From: Takakia lepidozioides
Lineage: Eukaryota > Streptophyta > Takakiopsida > Takakiales > Takakiaceae
Length of the DNA stretch: 64,000 nucleotides
Assembly: GCA_030704615.1 (NCBI GenBank)
Contig: CM060731.1
Coordinates: forward strand, 53,134,001 to 53,198,000
Direction of reading: 5' to 3'
Shown in pieces: positions 23,850 to 35,811 of this stretch (its first letter is position 1; each line of letters starts with the position of its first letter). The notes beneath the pieces are model-generated. The model was not told the origin of the DNA. It made no database searches and saw nothing but the letters and a program-made list of their open reading frames with translations. Position numbers and translations under genes: made by a program.

Positions 23850-24730
23850 GAGTACCTTCATGGCCCCTTGGTAGCTCCATACATCTCCTCCATTGTGTCC
23901 CACAACAATGGCAAGGAAACAACTTGCACCGCCGGTATGAGTCATCCTGATTCACAATCCTTCCGTAGAAGATACAAGAGGTGAAGGTGGCCTAAACCGC
24001 ACACCTCGTCTCGTGTATCCACTAGTATCGTTAGTGCTCGAACCAGCACTATCCCCAGCAACTAGTGGCACCTCCGTGTTGACACTCAACCGGTCATAAA
24101 CATGTCCTAACCCCCTCTCCAAAAGGTAACCGGGTAGAGAACCTGTTGCGGCTTATGGTTTGGAATACTAAGTTCCTAACATAGCCTACAACATGTACCT
24201 GCATCCATCGCAAGCACTCCTATGGTTGGCTGGTCATCACCTCCAACCTCACCACAGGAGAAACAATGATGGTCTGGCTGGTCATCACCCTAGCCTCACC
24301 ATCGACAACATGCTCTAGGACTGGCCGGTGATCAAATCCGGACCAATCACCTATAAAAACAAGCGCCCATACAAAACTAGCATGGCACACAGTCAAGCAT
24401 GCAGGTATGGAGGGGATCCAAACACAAGAAATCAGAACAACAACTCCCCCACACCAAAAACAACTCCACGGTGTTGCTCCTGCAAGGACACCCCAGCCCA
24501 AACCTGGACTGACTCTTGCCTCCACCTACGGAAAGGGTCTTGGCCTAATGAGAGGGTGGAAACTACGAGGAAGAGAAGCTAAAGCAATGCCTAACCCCAA
24601 CATGCCCTCATCCCAACACTCTTCATCTCCTCTCTTCCCTCACTTGCATGACCATGGGAATATCATGAAGATACTCCTCCACGAGCTTCAAAATTCGGCC
24701 TTCAAGACCACATGCCAGTCCTTAGGCAGT
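23850..24730 (-). mobile_element. 5' leader of the DNMT retroelement (copy A)
   Basis: Non-coding and homologous over several hundred bases to the plus strand at 52.3-52.95 kb; shared words include 'gggctggggtgtccttgcag', 'ggatcccctcca' and 'gccgcaacaggttctct'. It probably covers the 5' LTR/UTR. It does not match the 3' end near 17-17.8 kb, so it cannot be called an LTR with confidence. Confidence 0.6.
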
Positions 24731-24769
24731 CCACCAGTGCCTCCACGAGTCAGCATAGGCCGTCCATAG

Positions 24770-25460
24770 GTCAACACAGGCCACCACAGACCAGCACAGG
24801 CCCACACAGCTCACTGGTCACAGCCGTCACAGCCCCACACATGCCACAGCCCTACACATATCACAGGGTCACAGCCCCACAGGCCGCAGCCTGTCACAGC
24901 CCATCACAACCCCAAAGGCCACAGGCACAGCCTGTCACAGCCCTACAAAAGTCACAGGGTCACAGCCCCAAAGGCCACAGCCTGTCACAGCCCCTCATAG
25001 CCCATCACAGCCCCACAGGCCACAGGGCACAGCCTGTCACAGCCCGCCACAACCTGTCACAGCCCCTCACAGCCCGTCACAGCCCCACAGGCCACTGGGC
25101 ACAGCCCGTCACAGCCCCACAGGCCACAGGCCACAGGCCACAGCCTGTCACAGCCCACCACGGCCTGTCACAGTCCCTCACAGCCCGTCACAGCCCCACA
25201 GGCCATAGGGCACAGCCTGTCACAGCCCGCCACAGCCCGTCACAGCCCTACACAGTTCAGAGGGGTCACAGCCCCAAAGGCCACAACCTTTCATAGCCCG
25301 TCACAGCCTGTCACAACCCTACACAGGTCACAGGGGTCACAGCCACAGCCTGTCACACGTCAGAGGGGTCACAGGGCACAGGGCACAGCCTGTCACAACC
25401 CGTCACAGCCCCAAAGGCCACAGGCCACAGGCTGTCACAGCCCCCCACAGCCCATCCATG
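24770..25460. repeat. Minisatellite rich in CACAGCC words
   Basis: About 0.7 kb of imperfect tandem repeats assembled from 'cacagcccgtcacagcc' and 'ccacaggccacagg' words, with no fixed single period. The open frame at 24712-25296 (+) is only a by-product of the repeat. Sits immediately upstream of copy A's leader. Confidence 0.85.
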
Positions 25461-25499
25461 GCCACTCATGGCAGTTTAGCCATTTCTCCAAGGGGTTTA

Positions 25500-26997
25500 G
25501 CCACGCCACGCTAGGGTTTGTGTCTCTTGGACTCTAGGCTTCTTTGCACCGAGCTATGGCGGCTGTGAAGAAAACAGCAAGGTATTCTTGCTCTTTCGGC
25601 TCCCACACATCACCAATAGTAGCCCTAAGCCATGAGGAAGATGGTTGCCACAAACCAAGCCTTCTTTCTCACTTAGACTCCCCAAACATGCCACTAAACT
25701 CAATGGCAAACAACCAAGCCTTGCTGGTTTCCAGCCCTTGTGAGCACTCATTCAAGCGTTTCCCTTGGCCATAGCATCTATTTTAGAGCCTATTCCAGCC
25801 CCCTACACCTGCCATTTCAAGAGCCATGCTCTATCTAGGCTTGAGGTTGAAACCCCAACTCAGAACACGCTCTACAAGTGTCGGACTGTCACATAAGAGC
25901 AGATCAGCCCATTACCTTCTCTTCTAGTTCTCTAAAGCTTGAGAACAAAAGCCCAATGGACTGAAGGCATGCTCCACACATGCCCCACTCTCACCACAAG
26001 AGAATCAGCCCCTTTGCTTCATTTCTTGCACCCACCAACCTGAAAATACAAGCTTCAGCGGGCTGGAAGCATGCTCCACACATGCCCAACATGGAAACCA
26101 GCCCCTTCCTTCCTTTCTTGCACTCCTAAACTTGAAAGTACAAGCCTTCAACAAGCCGAAAGCATGCTCCACACATGCATTGCCCTCACATAAGGGAAGT
26201 CAGCCCTTCCCTCTTCCTTGCTTGCCCTCCAAGCTTGAAGATGGAAGCTTCAATGAGCTGAATACATGCTCCACACATGCAACCTCTTCACACAAGAGGT
26301 ATCAGCCCCCTATCTTGGCTCCTTGGCTCCTTGATGGCTCTCTAAGACAAGACTAAGCACTCCACAACCTTTGCCAAGCTCTTGAAACCCTAAGGCTTAC
26401 ATTTCCAGCCATAAGACACTCCTCTTGTGGTGCAAGAGCTCTTCTTCCAAGCTCTGAAACCCTAGGTGCACATTCCATGGCCTTGTCGCACCTCTTAGCT
26501 CCTGTTCCAGCCCTGCTCTTGCCATGACAAGAGCCCTCTCAATGCTGAAGCTCGAGATTGAAACCCACTCTCAACATACTCCAAAAAGCACTGATTTGCC
26601 CCAAGCCAAATCAGCCCTTTCGCTTGGTCTTGCAATCCTTCACACAATGAAAGCTCGCATTCCCAAGTCCAGTTCTCAGCTTTGCCACCAAAGCCACTAT
26701 AACCTGCTCTTGACTGGTCCTCTTCCCAATCATGCTTGCTCATGCATGTACACAATCTGAAACCATCAAGGTGCTCTGGAATTACCTGCAGCATGGTGCT
26801 TTCATCTCTGAAGCCGAAGATCGAATGCCAAAGTCTACCACCTCGCAACCCACATCGCCTCCGCTTCTAACAACCAAGAGCTCCACGGTGCTCCTTGCAT
26901 AACAACCTGGTTTTTCTCATTCTCAAGCAAAAACCATAAGTGCTACAACTAACTCGTATCTGGCACTCACAGATACAAGCTGATCTTTCTCGAGTGA
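25500..26997 (-). repeat. Interior of a non-coding LTR-like repeat
   Basis: No domain was seen on either strand. It contains several diverged copies of a roughly 110-bp unit centred on 'gcatgctccacacatgc' (25970, 26065, 26160, 26265). The reverse complement of that core recurs at 45.95 kb, and the segment at 26870-26997 matches the reverse complement of parts of 30.9-31.1 and 45.2-45.4 kb. With repeat B at its right edge it looks like a large non-coding LTR element (LARD-like). Confidence 0.5.
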
Positions 26998-27322
26998 AAA
27001 AGAAAAAGAATACAAGCACAAGCTCATGCGAGCTCACAAAGCTGAAGCATAAACTCATGCATATATAAACTCATCACTCAAATACAAGTCAAGCCAAGTG
27101 CACCCCACGCCATGGGGAATCCACACTACGGCGCCATAGCTAGGCGCGGTGAGGCTCAACTCGAGAAAGATGAGCCTCCCGCGCTGGCCACGAAGATAAC
27201 CACTCCAGGGCCTAAATCTGCCTTGACCCCTGGATTGACACTTGGGCCAATCCCAAATGTCAATATGTAAAAGCTAGTTATTTCCTAGCTAGTTTCACAC
27301 TAGTGGTAAAAAAAACTTGACA
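26998..27322 (-). repeat. Direct repeat B, copy 2 (about 325 bp, LTR-like)
   Basis: Near-identical partner of 17262-17584, about 9.7 kb away in the same orientation, with the DNMT element between them. Minus-strand start 'tgtcaagtt'. Whether the two are the LTR pair of one element or solo LTRs cannot be decided here. Confidence 0.75.
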
Positions 27323-27329
27323 TGGGCAC

Positions 27330-28306
27330 TCAAGGGTGCTTCAGCCCCCGCATCTAGTGTCGCCACTGCCCCCACCACAGGGGCAGCCCCTCTCGTGTCC
27401 CGACCCCCTGCCCTCAAGGCAAAGGGCCGCGACACACACCCCTACCAACAGGTAGTCGATGTCCTCATCGACTTGTCTATTTTGTAGAAACGAACATCCA
27501 AGTTGTGGCGTCCCACATCAAGGAATTTGTTTCCACACCATGGCGTCCCATGGCTAAGAACCAAACCCCCACTTGACTCTACTCTCCACTAGCTAGTTCG
27601 GCCGACTTCCTCCAAGTCCCGGCCAAGGGTGGGGCCTCTCAAGCTCCTCCCAGTGCACTCTTCTTGACCCACTTCAGGGCCAAGGAACGATCCTCCCCGA
27701 GGATCGAATCGCCTTACTGCAACAACGTTTGTTTGCGACCGCTCGTGATGTCGCTTCTTGGCATCACCTTGAGCAAGGGTTTGCCTTGAACCCTATTTTA
27801 CTAGGAAGATAACCTTGAACCAACCATGCGCCCCAATCACTACAATTGGGTCCGCCTTGGAATGTTGGCCTGAGGTACGGGAACACGCCGAAGCCGCACT
27901 ACGACTTCGTCCCGAGGCTTCACGATTATAGTACGTGAACGGAAGTACGTAGCTTCCGCGTTAGTCTGCATTACAAGACAACCCCCTCGGTAGCGCAGTT
28001 ATAGTACGCGCACGCGCCAGGTGTGTACTAGCACGTGAACTCCCAACGAAGGTGCAAGTTTCCTTGCCCCTTGGGTGGGAGTCACCCGATTTCGGCACTA
28101 CACAAACACACGATTAATCCAATTTACCTCTCTCACTTTGTAAGCTTAGCATGCATTCTACACACTAGCCAACCATACCATGCATCACCATTCCAAACAA
28201 AATAAGACGCACAACATTTGGAAACCATTTCATTTATAACAAAATTTGTACAATACAAGTTTTTGCAATCGGATTCCTGAGCTAGCTAAGCCGGGCTAAG
28301 CATGCA
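27330..28306 (-). mobile_element. Probable 3' LTR of the chromodomain Ty3 element
   Basis: Begins, on the minus strand, right after a purine tract 'gtgggggaggaaa' near 28307-28319 with 'tgcatgcttagcc'. No open frame was seen. The exact far end is unclear because it abuts repeat B at 27322. Part of it resembles 5.94-6.1 kb. Confidence 0.5.
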
Positions 28307-30093
28307 TTTCCTCCCCCACGCTCCAAGGTTGATGTCCCCATCAACGCTTCTTCCGCTTTTGAGGTCGCCCTTCGAAAGTTGCAACCGCCTCGGATGCGTT
28401 TCCCATTTCTGAGGCACGCACCCAAGATGCCTCCACATGATATAGCCCTTCCATGTCACGAGATACTCCGTTTCTCGATTCTTGAACCTCCTCGACTTAA
28501 GCACTGCTTCCACCTCGTACTCAGGTTCATTTTCATGATCCAACAGCATAGGTGGCGGACGCAACACCTGAGGCCGATTCGGACGCGCTTTATCTTTGAA
28601 GTAAGGCTTCAAAAAGGAGACGTGGAATACCGGATGCACCTTGCTGTTTGCCGGCAGCTCCAGTTCATACACATCCTCATTCATAACCTTCCGGATGCGA
28701 AAAGGTCCCGCATACGGAGGTACGAACTTCGGACTCACTTCCGGAGGTAGTCGAAAATTCTTGATGTTCAACCAGACCTCCGTGCCTGCCTCAAACTTAA
28801 CCTCCTTCCGCTTCTGATTCACTTGCCGTTCATACCGTTTCCTAGCTTTGGCAATGATGTACTTTGCGAGCTTCAACAAACGCTCGCGTTCTTGTAGCAC
28901 TGCCGTTGCTGCCGATTCCTCAACGTCTTGGGTGGCCCAACTTGTCGGCATCAGAGGTGTTTTTCCATAAACCAATACGAAGGGGGAAACTCCCGTTGCG
29001 GAATGTTTTGTGTTATTATAACAGAACTCTGTCGCATCCAAGTGCTCCACCCAGTCCGATTGGTCTGCCGACACATAATTCCGCAAGATCTGCTTCACCA
29101 CGGAATTCACCCTTTCTGTTTGGCCGTCCGTCGTAGGTCGGAAGGCGGTGCTCATTTTGAGCCTCGTCCCCATTTTCTTCCAAAGTGCCCTCCAAAACTT
29201 ACTTGTAAACTTTGGATCGCGGTCCGAGACAATATCCTTCGGGAGTCCATGATGCTTGAAGACGTGGGCGAAGTAAAGTCGCCCCGCCTCCTGCGCCGTT
29301 GCCATCTCCTTGGTGGGGATGAAATGGCCCATTTTACTGAACCTATCCACCACCACCATGATTGCATCGAATCCTTTTGACAGCGGCATAGCAGTCATGA
29401 AATCCATCGAGACACTTTCCCAAGACCCCTCTGGAATCGGCAAGGGTTGTAACAGCCCCGCTTACTTTTTGTACTCGCTCCGGTTTTGTTGGCATGTGGT
29501 GCATGTCTTGACATACTCCTCGGCCTCCTCCCTCAGTTTGGGCCAGAAATACTCTTTCTTCAAGAGTGCCGCGGTGCGCTTGGCTCCGCCGTGGTCCGCA
29601 AGCGGGCCATCATGGCATTCTCTCAAGAGACTATCTCTGATCCCTCCCTTTGGCACGTAGAGACATTTTTGCTTGTACCGGAGTAGTCCATTTTGCAAGT
29701 GGAACTGCAATTTAACCCCCATCCTCAAGTCCCGCATCACGGACTTCGTCATCTCATCCTTCCGGTAAGCCTTCCGGATCTTCCTCTGGAGCGCCGTCTC
29801 GCCCTTGTACACTAGCATGAGCTGCTGCTTTCTACTTAAAGCATCGGCCACCACATTGTCCCGTCCCGGTTTGTACTGGATATCCACGTCGAACACCGCC
29901 AAAGTGTCTTGCCACCTAAGTTGTTTTGGGGACAACTTAGGTTGCGTGGCAAAATATTTCACCGTGACATTGTCCGTGAACACCTTCACCGGGTTGGAAC
30001 CAACATAGTGGCACCAAAGCTCAAGGCAATGCACCACCGCTTTCATCTCTTTCTCATGCGTTGGCCACCGTCGCTCCACTTCATTTAGTTTTT
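28286..30093 (-). pseudogene. Chromovirus (Ty3/gypsy) pol: RNase H end, integrase, chromodomain
   Basis: Minus-strand frames 30079-29462 and 29443-28286 are consecutive parts of one polyprotein separated by a TAA codon at 29462-29464. The RNase H part starts near KLNEVERRWPTHEKEM and ends YKPGRDNVVADALSR. The integrase has an HHCC domain (H..HGG with CTTCQQ), then D (SMDFMTAMP), D (VSDRDPKFT) and E (TDGQTERVN). A GPF-type C-terminus and a chromodomain (EYEVEAVLKSRR...YLVTWKGY) follow. A small indel directly after WKGY (near 28440) shifts the last part of the chromodomain out of frame. Everything upstream of RNase H is missing; the break at about 30093 abuts a PPR remnant. Chromodomains steer such elements to heterochromatin. 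Confidence 0.9.
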
Positions 30094-30640
30094 AGCCCTG
30101 CCAGCCTCAAATTTGACAAAGATGTATTCCAGGGGAATGTTCATAATAACATCTGGTACAATTCTAGCTTTGATAATGTCACCATGAACCTCATTGCCCC
30201 TTCCCAGGGCTGCTAGGCTTGCATATGCATATTATAAACACAAATGAACATGGTTTGGCTTCATTCCTATCCACATCATTTGCTCTTAGGTTTCCAAAGC
30301 CTTAATGGATCCCATACCCATGCCGCACATACCTTGCAATCATGGCACTCCAAAACACCACATCTCGGTCAGCCATATTGTCGAACTCTTCTTTCACATC
30401 AGGCTTGCTGCACCCACATTTGACATACATGTCCACCAGGGCACAGTTCAGAATAACAACTGGTACAATTTCAGCTTTAACGATGGCACCATGGCCGAGA
30501 GATAGTGATCCCAATTTTTTGCTACCAATGAGTTCAATGCATGAACATTTCCCAATTCCTTTCAGTGACAGAATGACAATTGTTGCTATTGCTGTTGCCC
30601 TCCCTTGGCTTCCTCGGCATAAGCAAGGGGAAGGAGACAG
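30094..30640 (-). pseudogene. PPR gene fragment
   Basis: The minus strand carries PPR words in decayed frames: LNCALVDMYVKCG, DRDVVFWSAMIARYVRHG (open frame 30514-30302) and, further along, EVHGDIIKARIVPDVI. These are the same classes of repeat as in the PPR gene at 13.8 kb. Internal stops and loss of both ends make it a pseudogene fragment. It touches the truncated chromodomain element. Confidence 0.75.
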
Positions 30641-30764
30641 AAGAACTACTGCTCTCTCCCAACGCCTATATTGGCGGTCGGTTGAAGTTTATTAACAAAA
30701 ATAGCAACGGCCACCAAATGGCGGTCGCTTTATTTAAGAATACAAATTCAAATATTCGACCGCT

Positions 30765-31118
30765 GGGCTTTGTAGGGTGGATTCCTTTAGCAAAGGTGCC
30801 CTTGGCTTGACTTAGTTTATGTGATTGAGTGGATTCATGAGTGGAGTGTTTCCATTGTGTTCACTTTCATTATCACTACAAGAAGATGACCTTATGTTTG
30901 TGAGTGCGGAGTGTAAGGATTAGCTTAGCACTTGTGTTGGTGTACACCAAGGAGTAAGAGAGCTAGGAAAAGCTCAAGTATCTCAGGGTGTTTCAAGGTG
31001 TTGCAAGAAAATGTGCTTGGTGAAGTTGCATGCACCAAGGAATTGGAGAGCTAGTAGAATTTAGCTCTTGTTTCGCAAGGCTTGCAAGGCTTGCAAGGAA
31101 AGGTACTTGTGGTGTTAC
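30765..31118 (+). repeat. Fragment of the dispersed non-coding repeat family
   Basis: Matches 45073-45380 in the same orientation: 'gggctttgtagggtggattcc', 'cccttggcttgacttag', 'gagtgcggagtgtaaggatt', 'gcatgcaccaagga'. No coding capacity. Related to the minus-strand block at 25.5-27.3 kb. Confidence 0.75.
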
Positions 31119-31149
31119 ACCAATAGCATCTGATCTATGCCCCTAATAT

Positions 31150-33519
31150 TCCAAGACCTAAGTTAAAGGACATCAAAGTGGGGGTGAGGGCCCGAGAGAA
31201 CCTCTCGAAATGATGGCCCAGGAGAAGAGTGGATAGTGGTAGGTCCCCTATCACGGGGAGAGGAGGAGAGGATCCAACAGATTCCATTGGGGGGAGGTGC
31301 GGTTGAGAGAGATACGCTGGTCTGGTGAGCTTTATTGTTACGTAACCAAGCATGCAAGGGAAATAATATTTTGCGACTAAGCAAAAAAAAAAGACAGATC
31401 TGAGAAGGATGTAGATTATCTTTCTGTAGGCAAGGAAGAAAACCGTGTGGCTTAGCCAGAGCAGATTTAAAAGAGGGGGCTGGTGGGGGTTTGCCCAGAG
31501 GGAGCCACAACTTGAAACATGCCACCTACAAGGTATGAGCAGGCGGAGTGATGGAGTGATGGGGAGGCTTGCAAAGTAAACAAGGCTTACCCGAGAAGGG
31601 AGACCGTGATGGTTGTGGGCGAGGGAGCAGAGGGGGATCCGAGAGGAGCCTTCTTTCCCGCGCTAGCGTATGGCTGAAAGCCAACTTCCTTGGACTTGCG
31701 AGTAGCTGGTGATGATGCAGGCAACGCCCCAGAGCCAAATATGGCGTTGACAAGGGTGAAGCCTGCTCGCAGGACCTTGACGCTTCTGGCAAAACCTCCT
31801 GCTGACGGGAAGACCCCAGAGGGAGCATCGTTGCTATTGGGGTGGGATCCCCCGGGTCCCTCTTCTAGAGACTGAAGCGTAGCCCATGAATAGCGCTTGC
31901 ATTTAGGCCTTGTCAGTGACAATGTCCTCCCATTGAGGGCTAGCATAGTGTGCACCATGGAGGCAAAGTCGAACTCATCTGTGTTCTCCCAGAAGGCACC
32001 AAAGTGCATAGTAGTCTCGTTTGACGGATGGAATTGGAAAGGCTCCTCGGTGAAAATAGTTCCCACCAATTTGAGAGAAAGCTCAACAGCCTTGTTGTCT
32101 TTGCAATAAGTGGCATGGTGGGTGGTTACCCAAGATCCTGCCAGTCCTTCAGAGCCACTGGTCAGCATAATGGATGGGGGCTGATTGGGACCATCCAGAA
32201 GAGCGTAGATAATAGGAGGTGACCTTAATGACCGCAGATCAATTCCTTCTTACTGCATTTTTGGGAGACCAATCATAGAGCTTTAGATTATCAAAAGATC
32301 TGAGTTCAAGGCATCTAGTGGCTAGATTGATGTACGGGTCCTCAAGAGAGCAGGAGTAGGGACAAAAGTCAAAAGTTGCAGGGGGGTGATGAGTGGGAGG
32401 GCTTCCCTGAGCCAAAGCCGGCAGAATGATGCGTGGACGAGGGGGTGGGGATGAGACCGAGGGCGAGCCCGTCCGTTTTCGTTTTGCAAGACGTCCTTCC
32501 GAGAACATTGGGAGTGATGCTGCATCTGCACTGGCATCACGTGAGCGTGAAGGGGATGACACGGTTCCGGTGCACTTTGCGCTTTGGCATAAAGGTGTGG
32601 AGGTGGGCCGCTCAAGGTCCTTTGGTCGGAGATTTCCTTGCGCGGGTAGTCTGCAACAACATGCCCTTCCCCGTTGCATCCGAAGCATGTGATGCTTAGC
32701 TGCTTCTCTCTGATCTATACTGAGATGAAAGAGCTGTCAAGAGTAGGAAGTTTGATTGCATTCCCAATTTTTGCACTTTCCGGCATCATTACCACGATCT
32801 TTGGGACCCCCGAATCTTTGTTGGAGTCGAATAGGGAGGGCTCCTGATCAACGCTTAGCACTGCATCGTCAATGGGGTTGAATACATTTAAACTGCCAAT
32901 GTATGAGCCAAAGTGAGCTCCGATCTCCGGTAGGGAAGCCAGGTAGTTATTCGGAAGAAATGGCAGGGCGATTATCCGGGGCTTGTAGCTCCATCCTTGT
33001 GGCCCCATGCCGGCGACTAGGGGAAGATTTCACCTTGAATCTCGATTTGCGCATGTTGAACGCAAGCGCACGGTCTGCATCCTCATTTGTGCCAAATTTG
33101 ACAGAAAAAAACCCATGCCCATTGGGTGACAGTGGTGGTGCGTCAAACCACCTTCGGACCCCAGATGCTCGACAATCCACTTATGAGCCGAATCCGTATC
33201 CTTGGGCTTACGTGGGAAATACACCAAAAGTCCGTGCTGCATCATCTTTTGTGGAATGAGCTCTCAGGCATTCAAGGTCCAAAGAGATAACTTCCTGTGA
33301 ATCAGAGTTGGGAGCAACTGATTCTACCCAAGGGGCTATCTCCTGACTGGGTGAAGGTCCAAGGGCCACAGGGCCTTTTCCTAGAATAGAAGGGGCCTGG
33401 GCAGAGGAAGATGATCGAGGCACCCAGAAGCCTTTCCCTCGGGAGCTCAAGCCGGAGCCTGATCTTTTCTTGCAGGGGGCACCTCTGGAAGACATGAGGA
33501 AATAGCAGAAAAGAGGCAT
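31150..33519 (-). pseudogene. LINE ORF1 (plant L1-like, DUF4283/zinc-knuckle type), decayed
   Basis: Several minus-strand frames join into one former protein: 33519-33208 (Ser/Pro/Lys-rich N-terminus), 33245-33030 and 33180-32947 (HGLLVYFPRK, then FGTNEDADRALAF), 33008-32715 (LPEIGAHFGSYIG), then a degraded knuckle CFGCNGEGHVVADY with the last Cys replaced by Tyr near 32670. Proline-rich tail frames follow (32615-32322, 32168-31587). The order DUF4283-like, linker, CCHC and rich tail is typical of ORF1 RNA-binding proteins of plant L1 LINEs. A DUF4283 gene of another kind is possible. Several frameshifts make it non-functional. Confidence 0.6.
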
Positions 33520-35811
33520 ACTGAGAAAGCACTACACTTGAAAAAATAAACAGACAAGCAGCAGCAGTAGGGACTACAGGGAGCGATGAAGGAGAGGAGA
33601 AAGGAGCGGAAAGCGATGGAGCGATTGCACCTTATAAGGAATTAAGGGCAGCCAGCAGCGGAGGCCAATCTCAATATTGCCAGTGAAGCAAGGGCCCAAG
33701 GCGGCCAAAGAGGCTTGGAGCGACGATAAACCAAGAGATCCAAAATCAATGTGGAGTGAAGGGTTGAGCGGCGCAGTAAGGGGCGCAGATACCCAAGAAG
33801 AGCTTCGAGAGAAGGCCAGGTGAGATTGCAATCAAGGGGAACTCTGACAGAGGCCGAGGGGGGGAGACAACAAAGGGAGTTTAGCTGGGGGGGAAGTTTC
33901 AGCATGCCAGGTCGAAGACGGCGGAGTGAAAGTGAGGTGGTGGGGCTGACAGGGCGCCAAGAGGAGGTCTAGACATGCACGCGGGAGATCTTCACAGCAA
34001 CGGCAGAGCGATTAGAAGGGAGTGTGGCGTTGAGAAAAGGTGGCAGGACTGCAGTCCTGGAGGGCGACGTAGAATAATGAGCCGCCAAGAGTTGGAGCGG
34101 GGAGGGGGGAGGGACGGGGATCAAGCATGCACATTTAATTAGGATATGCATGCAGAGGGCCAGCAAAGCGTGGTTAGGCCGCTTGATGATTACTTAGAAA
34201 GCACAATGGCATGATTAAGACTTAGGTTAGGGGAGGTAGGGTTAGAGAGCCCGGAGTTCGCTCAGACCTAGCCTCCAATGAAATGTGGTACAATTGTTTT
34301 ACCTTGTCATTCTCTCCTCGGTAGGATTCCACTCAAGACTTCAGACCATCTCAAGTGTTCCTCTGAGATTCCACCCAGGTATTCCATTTCCCTGAGTTTC
34401 CCAGGTCATTTGAGGTGGACGGACTTGATTTTTCTCTTTCCAAGTCTAATTTTAAACTCAGTCATGACATCAGACCAGAGCACCTTTTGTAGGTGAAAAT
34501 TCATCAAAGTGATCCTTGGCCTTGGAATCCAAAAATGGTTGGTATCTGCAATTGGAGCGTTGGGCCTGGTTCAGAGGCCATTTGCATGAGACTTATTCAG
34601 CACATCGGCTGGGAAAAGAGATAGGCAACACTCCGGCTGGAGAGGAGATGTTGTGGATAGGAGATGTTGTGTGAGGAAGAAGTCCATTCTTGTCGCCATT
34701 CTTGCCAGCGATTTTTTGTCCATCCATTATTATAAGGAATAAAACCAAGGGGGGAATTCTGGTCCCACATGTCCCTTTTTTATTTTTTGTATTTTCTAAA
34801 ATATATTCTATACAATAAACAAGCCTCAAACAGCAATCGGCTCTCTTGCTTTGCTTTGGCACAACATAAGAGGAAGGTCAGACTAGGGAGCATGACTCAG
34901 CACAACACACCAATCAGCGCCTTGACATGGTGTAAGGTACTTTGACCACATTTTCTCCATTGACTTGCATGTCTCCGCAATGTCTCTCTCTACAAGAGAG
35001 CCAATAAATAAGGGTCCCAATTTGTGGCAGGTTTTCTTGCCAAGAAAACAAATCGCACACTTCGTGCATTCCAAGCAAACCTTGACGAAATAAAACCCCT
35101 AAGAGCCCTATGAACATCCATGTACTTTTGGATAATAGCCATCCATCCCCATCCATTTATCTTTACTAGGCTAGGTTCAAGCTGGGAGTGAGAGCTAACG
35201 ACTGTTGGACTAGTACAAAACGTATCACAAAACTTTCATACCAGTCTGGTCTATATAATGGTGGATGTATTTTTCTCTAGATCCTAGTATGAGTATGAGT
35301 ATCGATGACCACAATACCAGCTGGTATGAGAGATCAACTCTGGTATCATTCCAAAGCCATCTTGATTTTCAAATAGCAAATGAATTGAAAACAAACAAAT
35401 ACACATAAAAAATAAGCATACATAAATACAAGTATGTAGACAATGTAAACATAAATTAATATAGTAAAAATTAAACAGGACACATACCAGAGTAAATGAG
35501 GAAGCCCGGGGGAATACTGGTATTGTTGCTGGTATGAAATAACTGATACCAGCCTTGGTCTGGTATGACTGTGCATATACCAGTCCAACACTGGAGCGAA
35601 CCCTGAAAGCTCCGTGAACCCTACCTAGCTCAGCCCTAACCCTTATCTTACCAACGATCGTCCTCATAGAACTATCTGTAACATGAACTGATCTTTCTTC
35701 TCGGAATATGCACTTGTGTCTAAATGTCTGTTGAATTATAAATTTTGAAGCTCCTTGCTCCAACCTAGGCTTGTGTGCAATCTGTCTGTCAGCTTACGAG
35801 CAGAGCTGGTT
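33520..35811. other. No supportable gene; probable LINE 5' region then intergenic
   Basis: 33520-34200 is purine-rich on the + strand and may be the LINE 5' UTR. 34200-35811 contains AT-rich sequence and repeated 'ctggtatgag/accag' words at 35240-35590 but no recognisable coding exon. The promoter of the downstream SET gene should lie in the last few hundred bases; no clear TATA box was identified. Confidence 0.4.

Larger units (their letters stand above)
17777..24730 (-). mobile_element. DNMT-carrying Ty3/gypsy-type retrotransposon, copy A (RT/RNase H deleted)
   Basis: The minus-strand domain order is: leader (24.73-23.85 kb), gag, two zinc knuckles, retropepsin, cytosine-5 methyltransferase, a short remnant of the RT start fused to the end of RNase H, integrase, integrase C-terminus with PHD finger, then a purine tract. 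Integrase after RNase H places it in the Ty3/gypsy order. Frames are interrupted by a handful of stops and shifts. RT and RNase H are missing, so the copy is non-autonomous. Its leader and pol are homologous to copy B at 52.3-56.3 kb. LTR boundaries are unresolved. Confidence 0.9.

Noticed and set aside
24712-25296. 194-codon frame rich in His/Pro/Gln
   Set aside because: Translation of the minisatellite; no independent evidence of coding.
24770-25460. CRISPR-like array
   Set aside because: The repeats are imperfect and overlapping, with no constant spacer length and no cas genes; the context is a plant genome.
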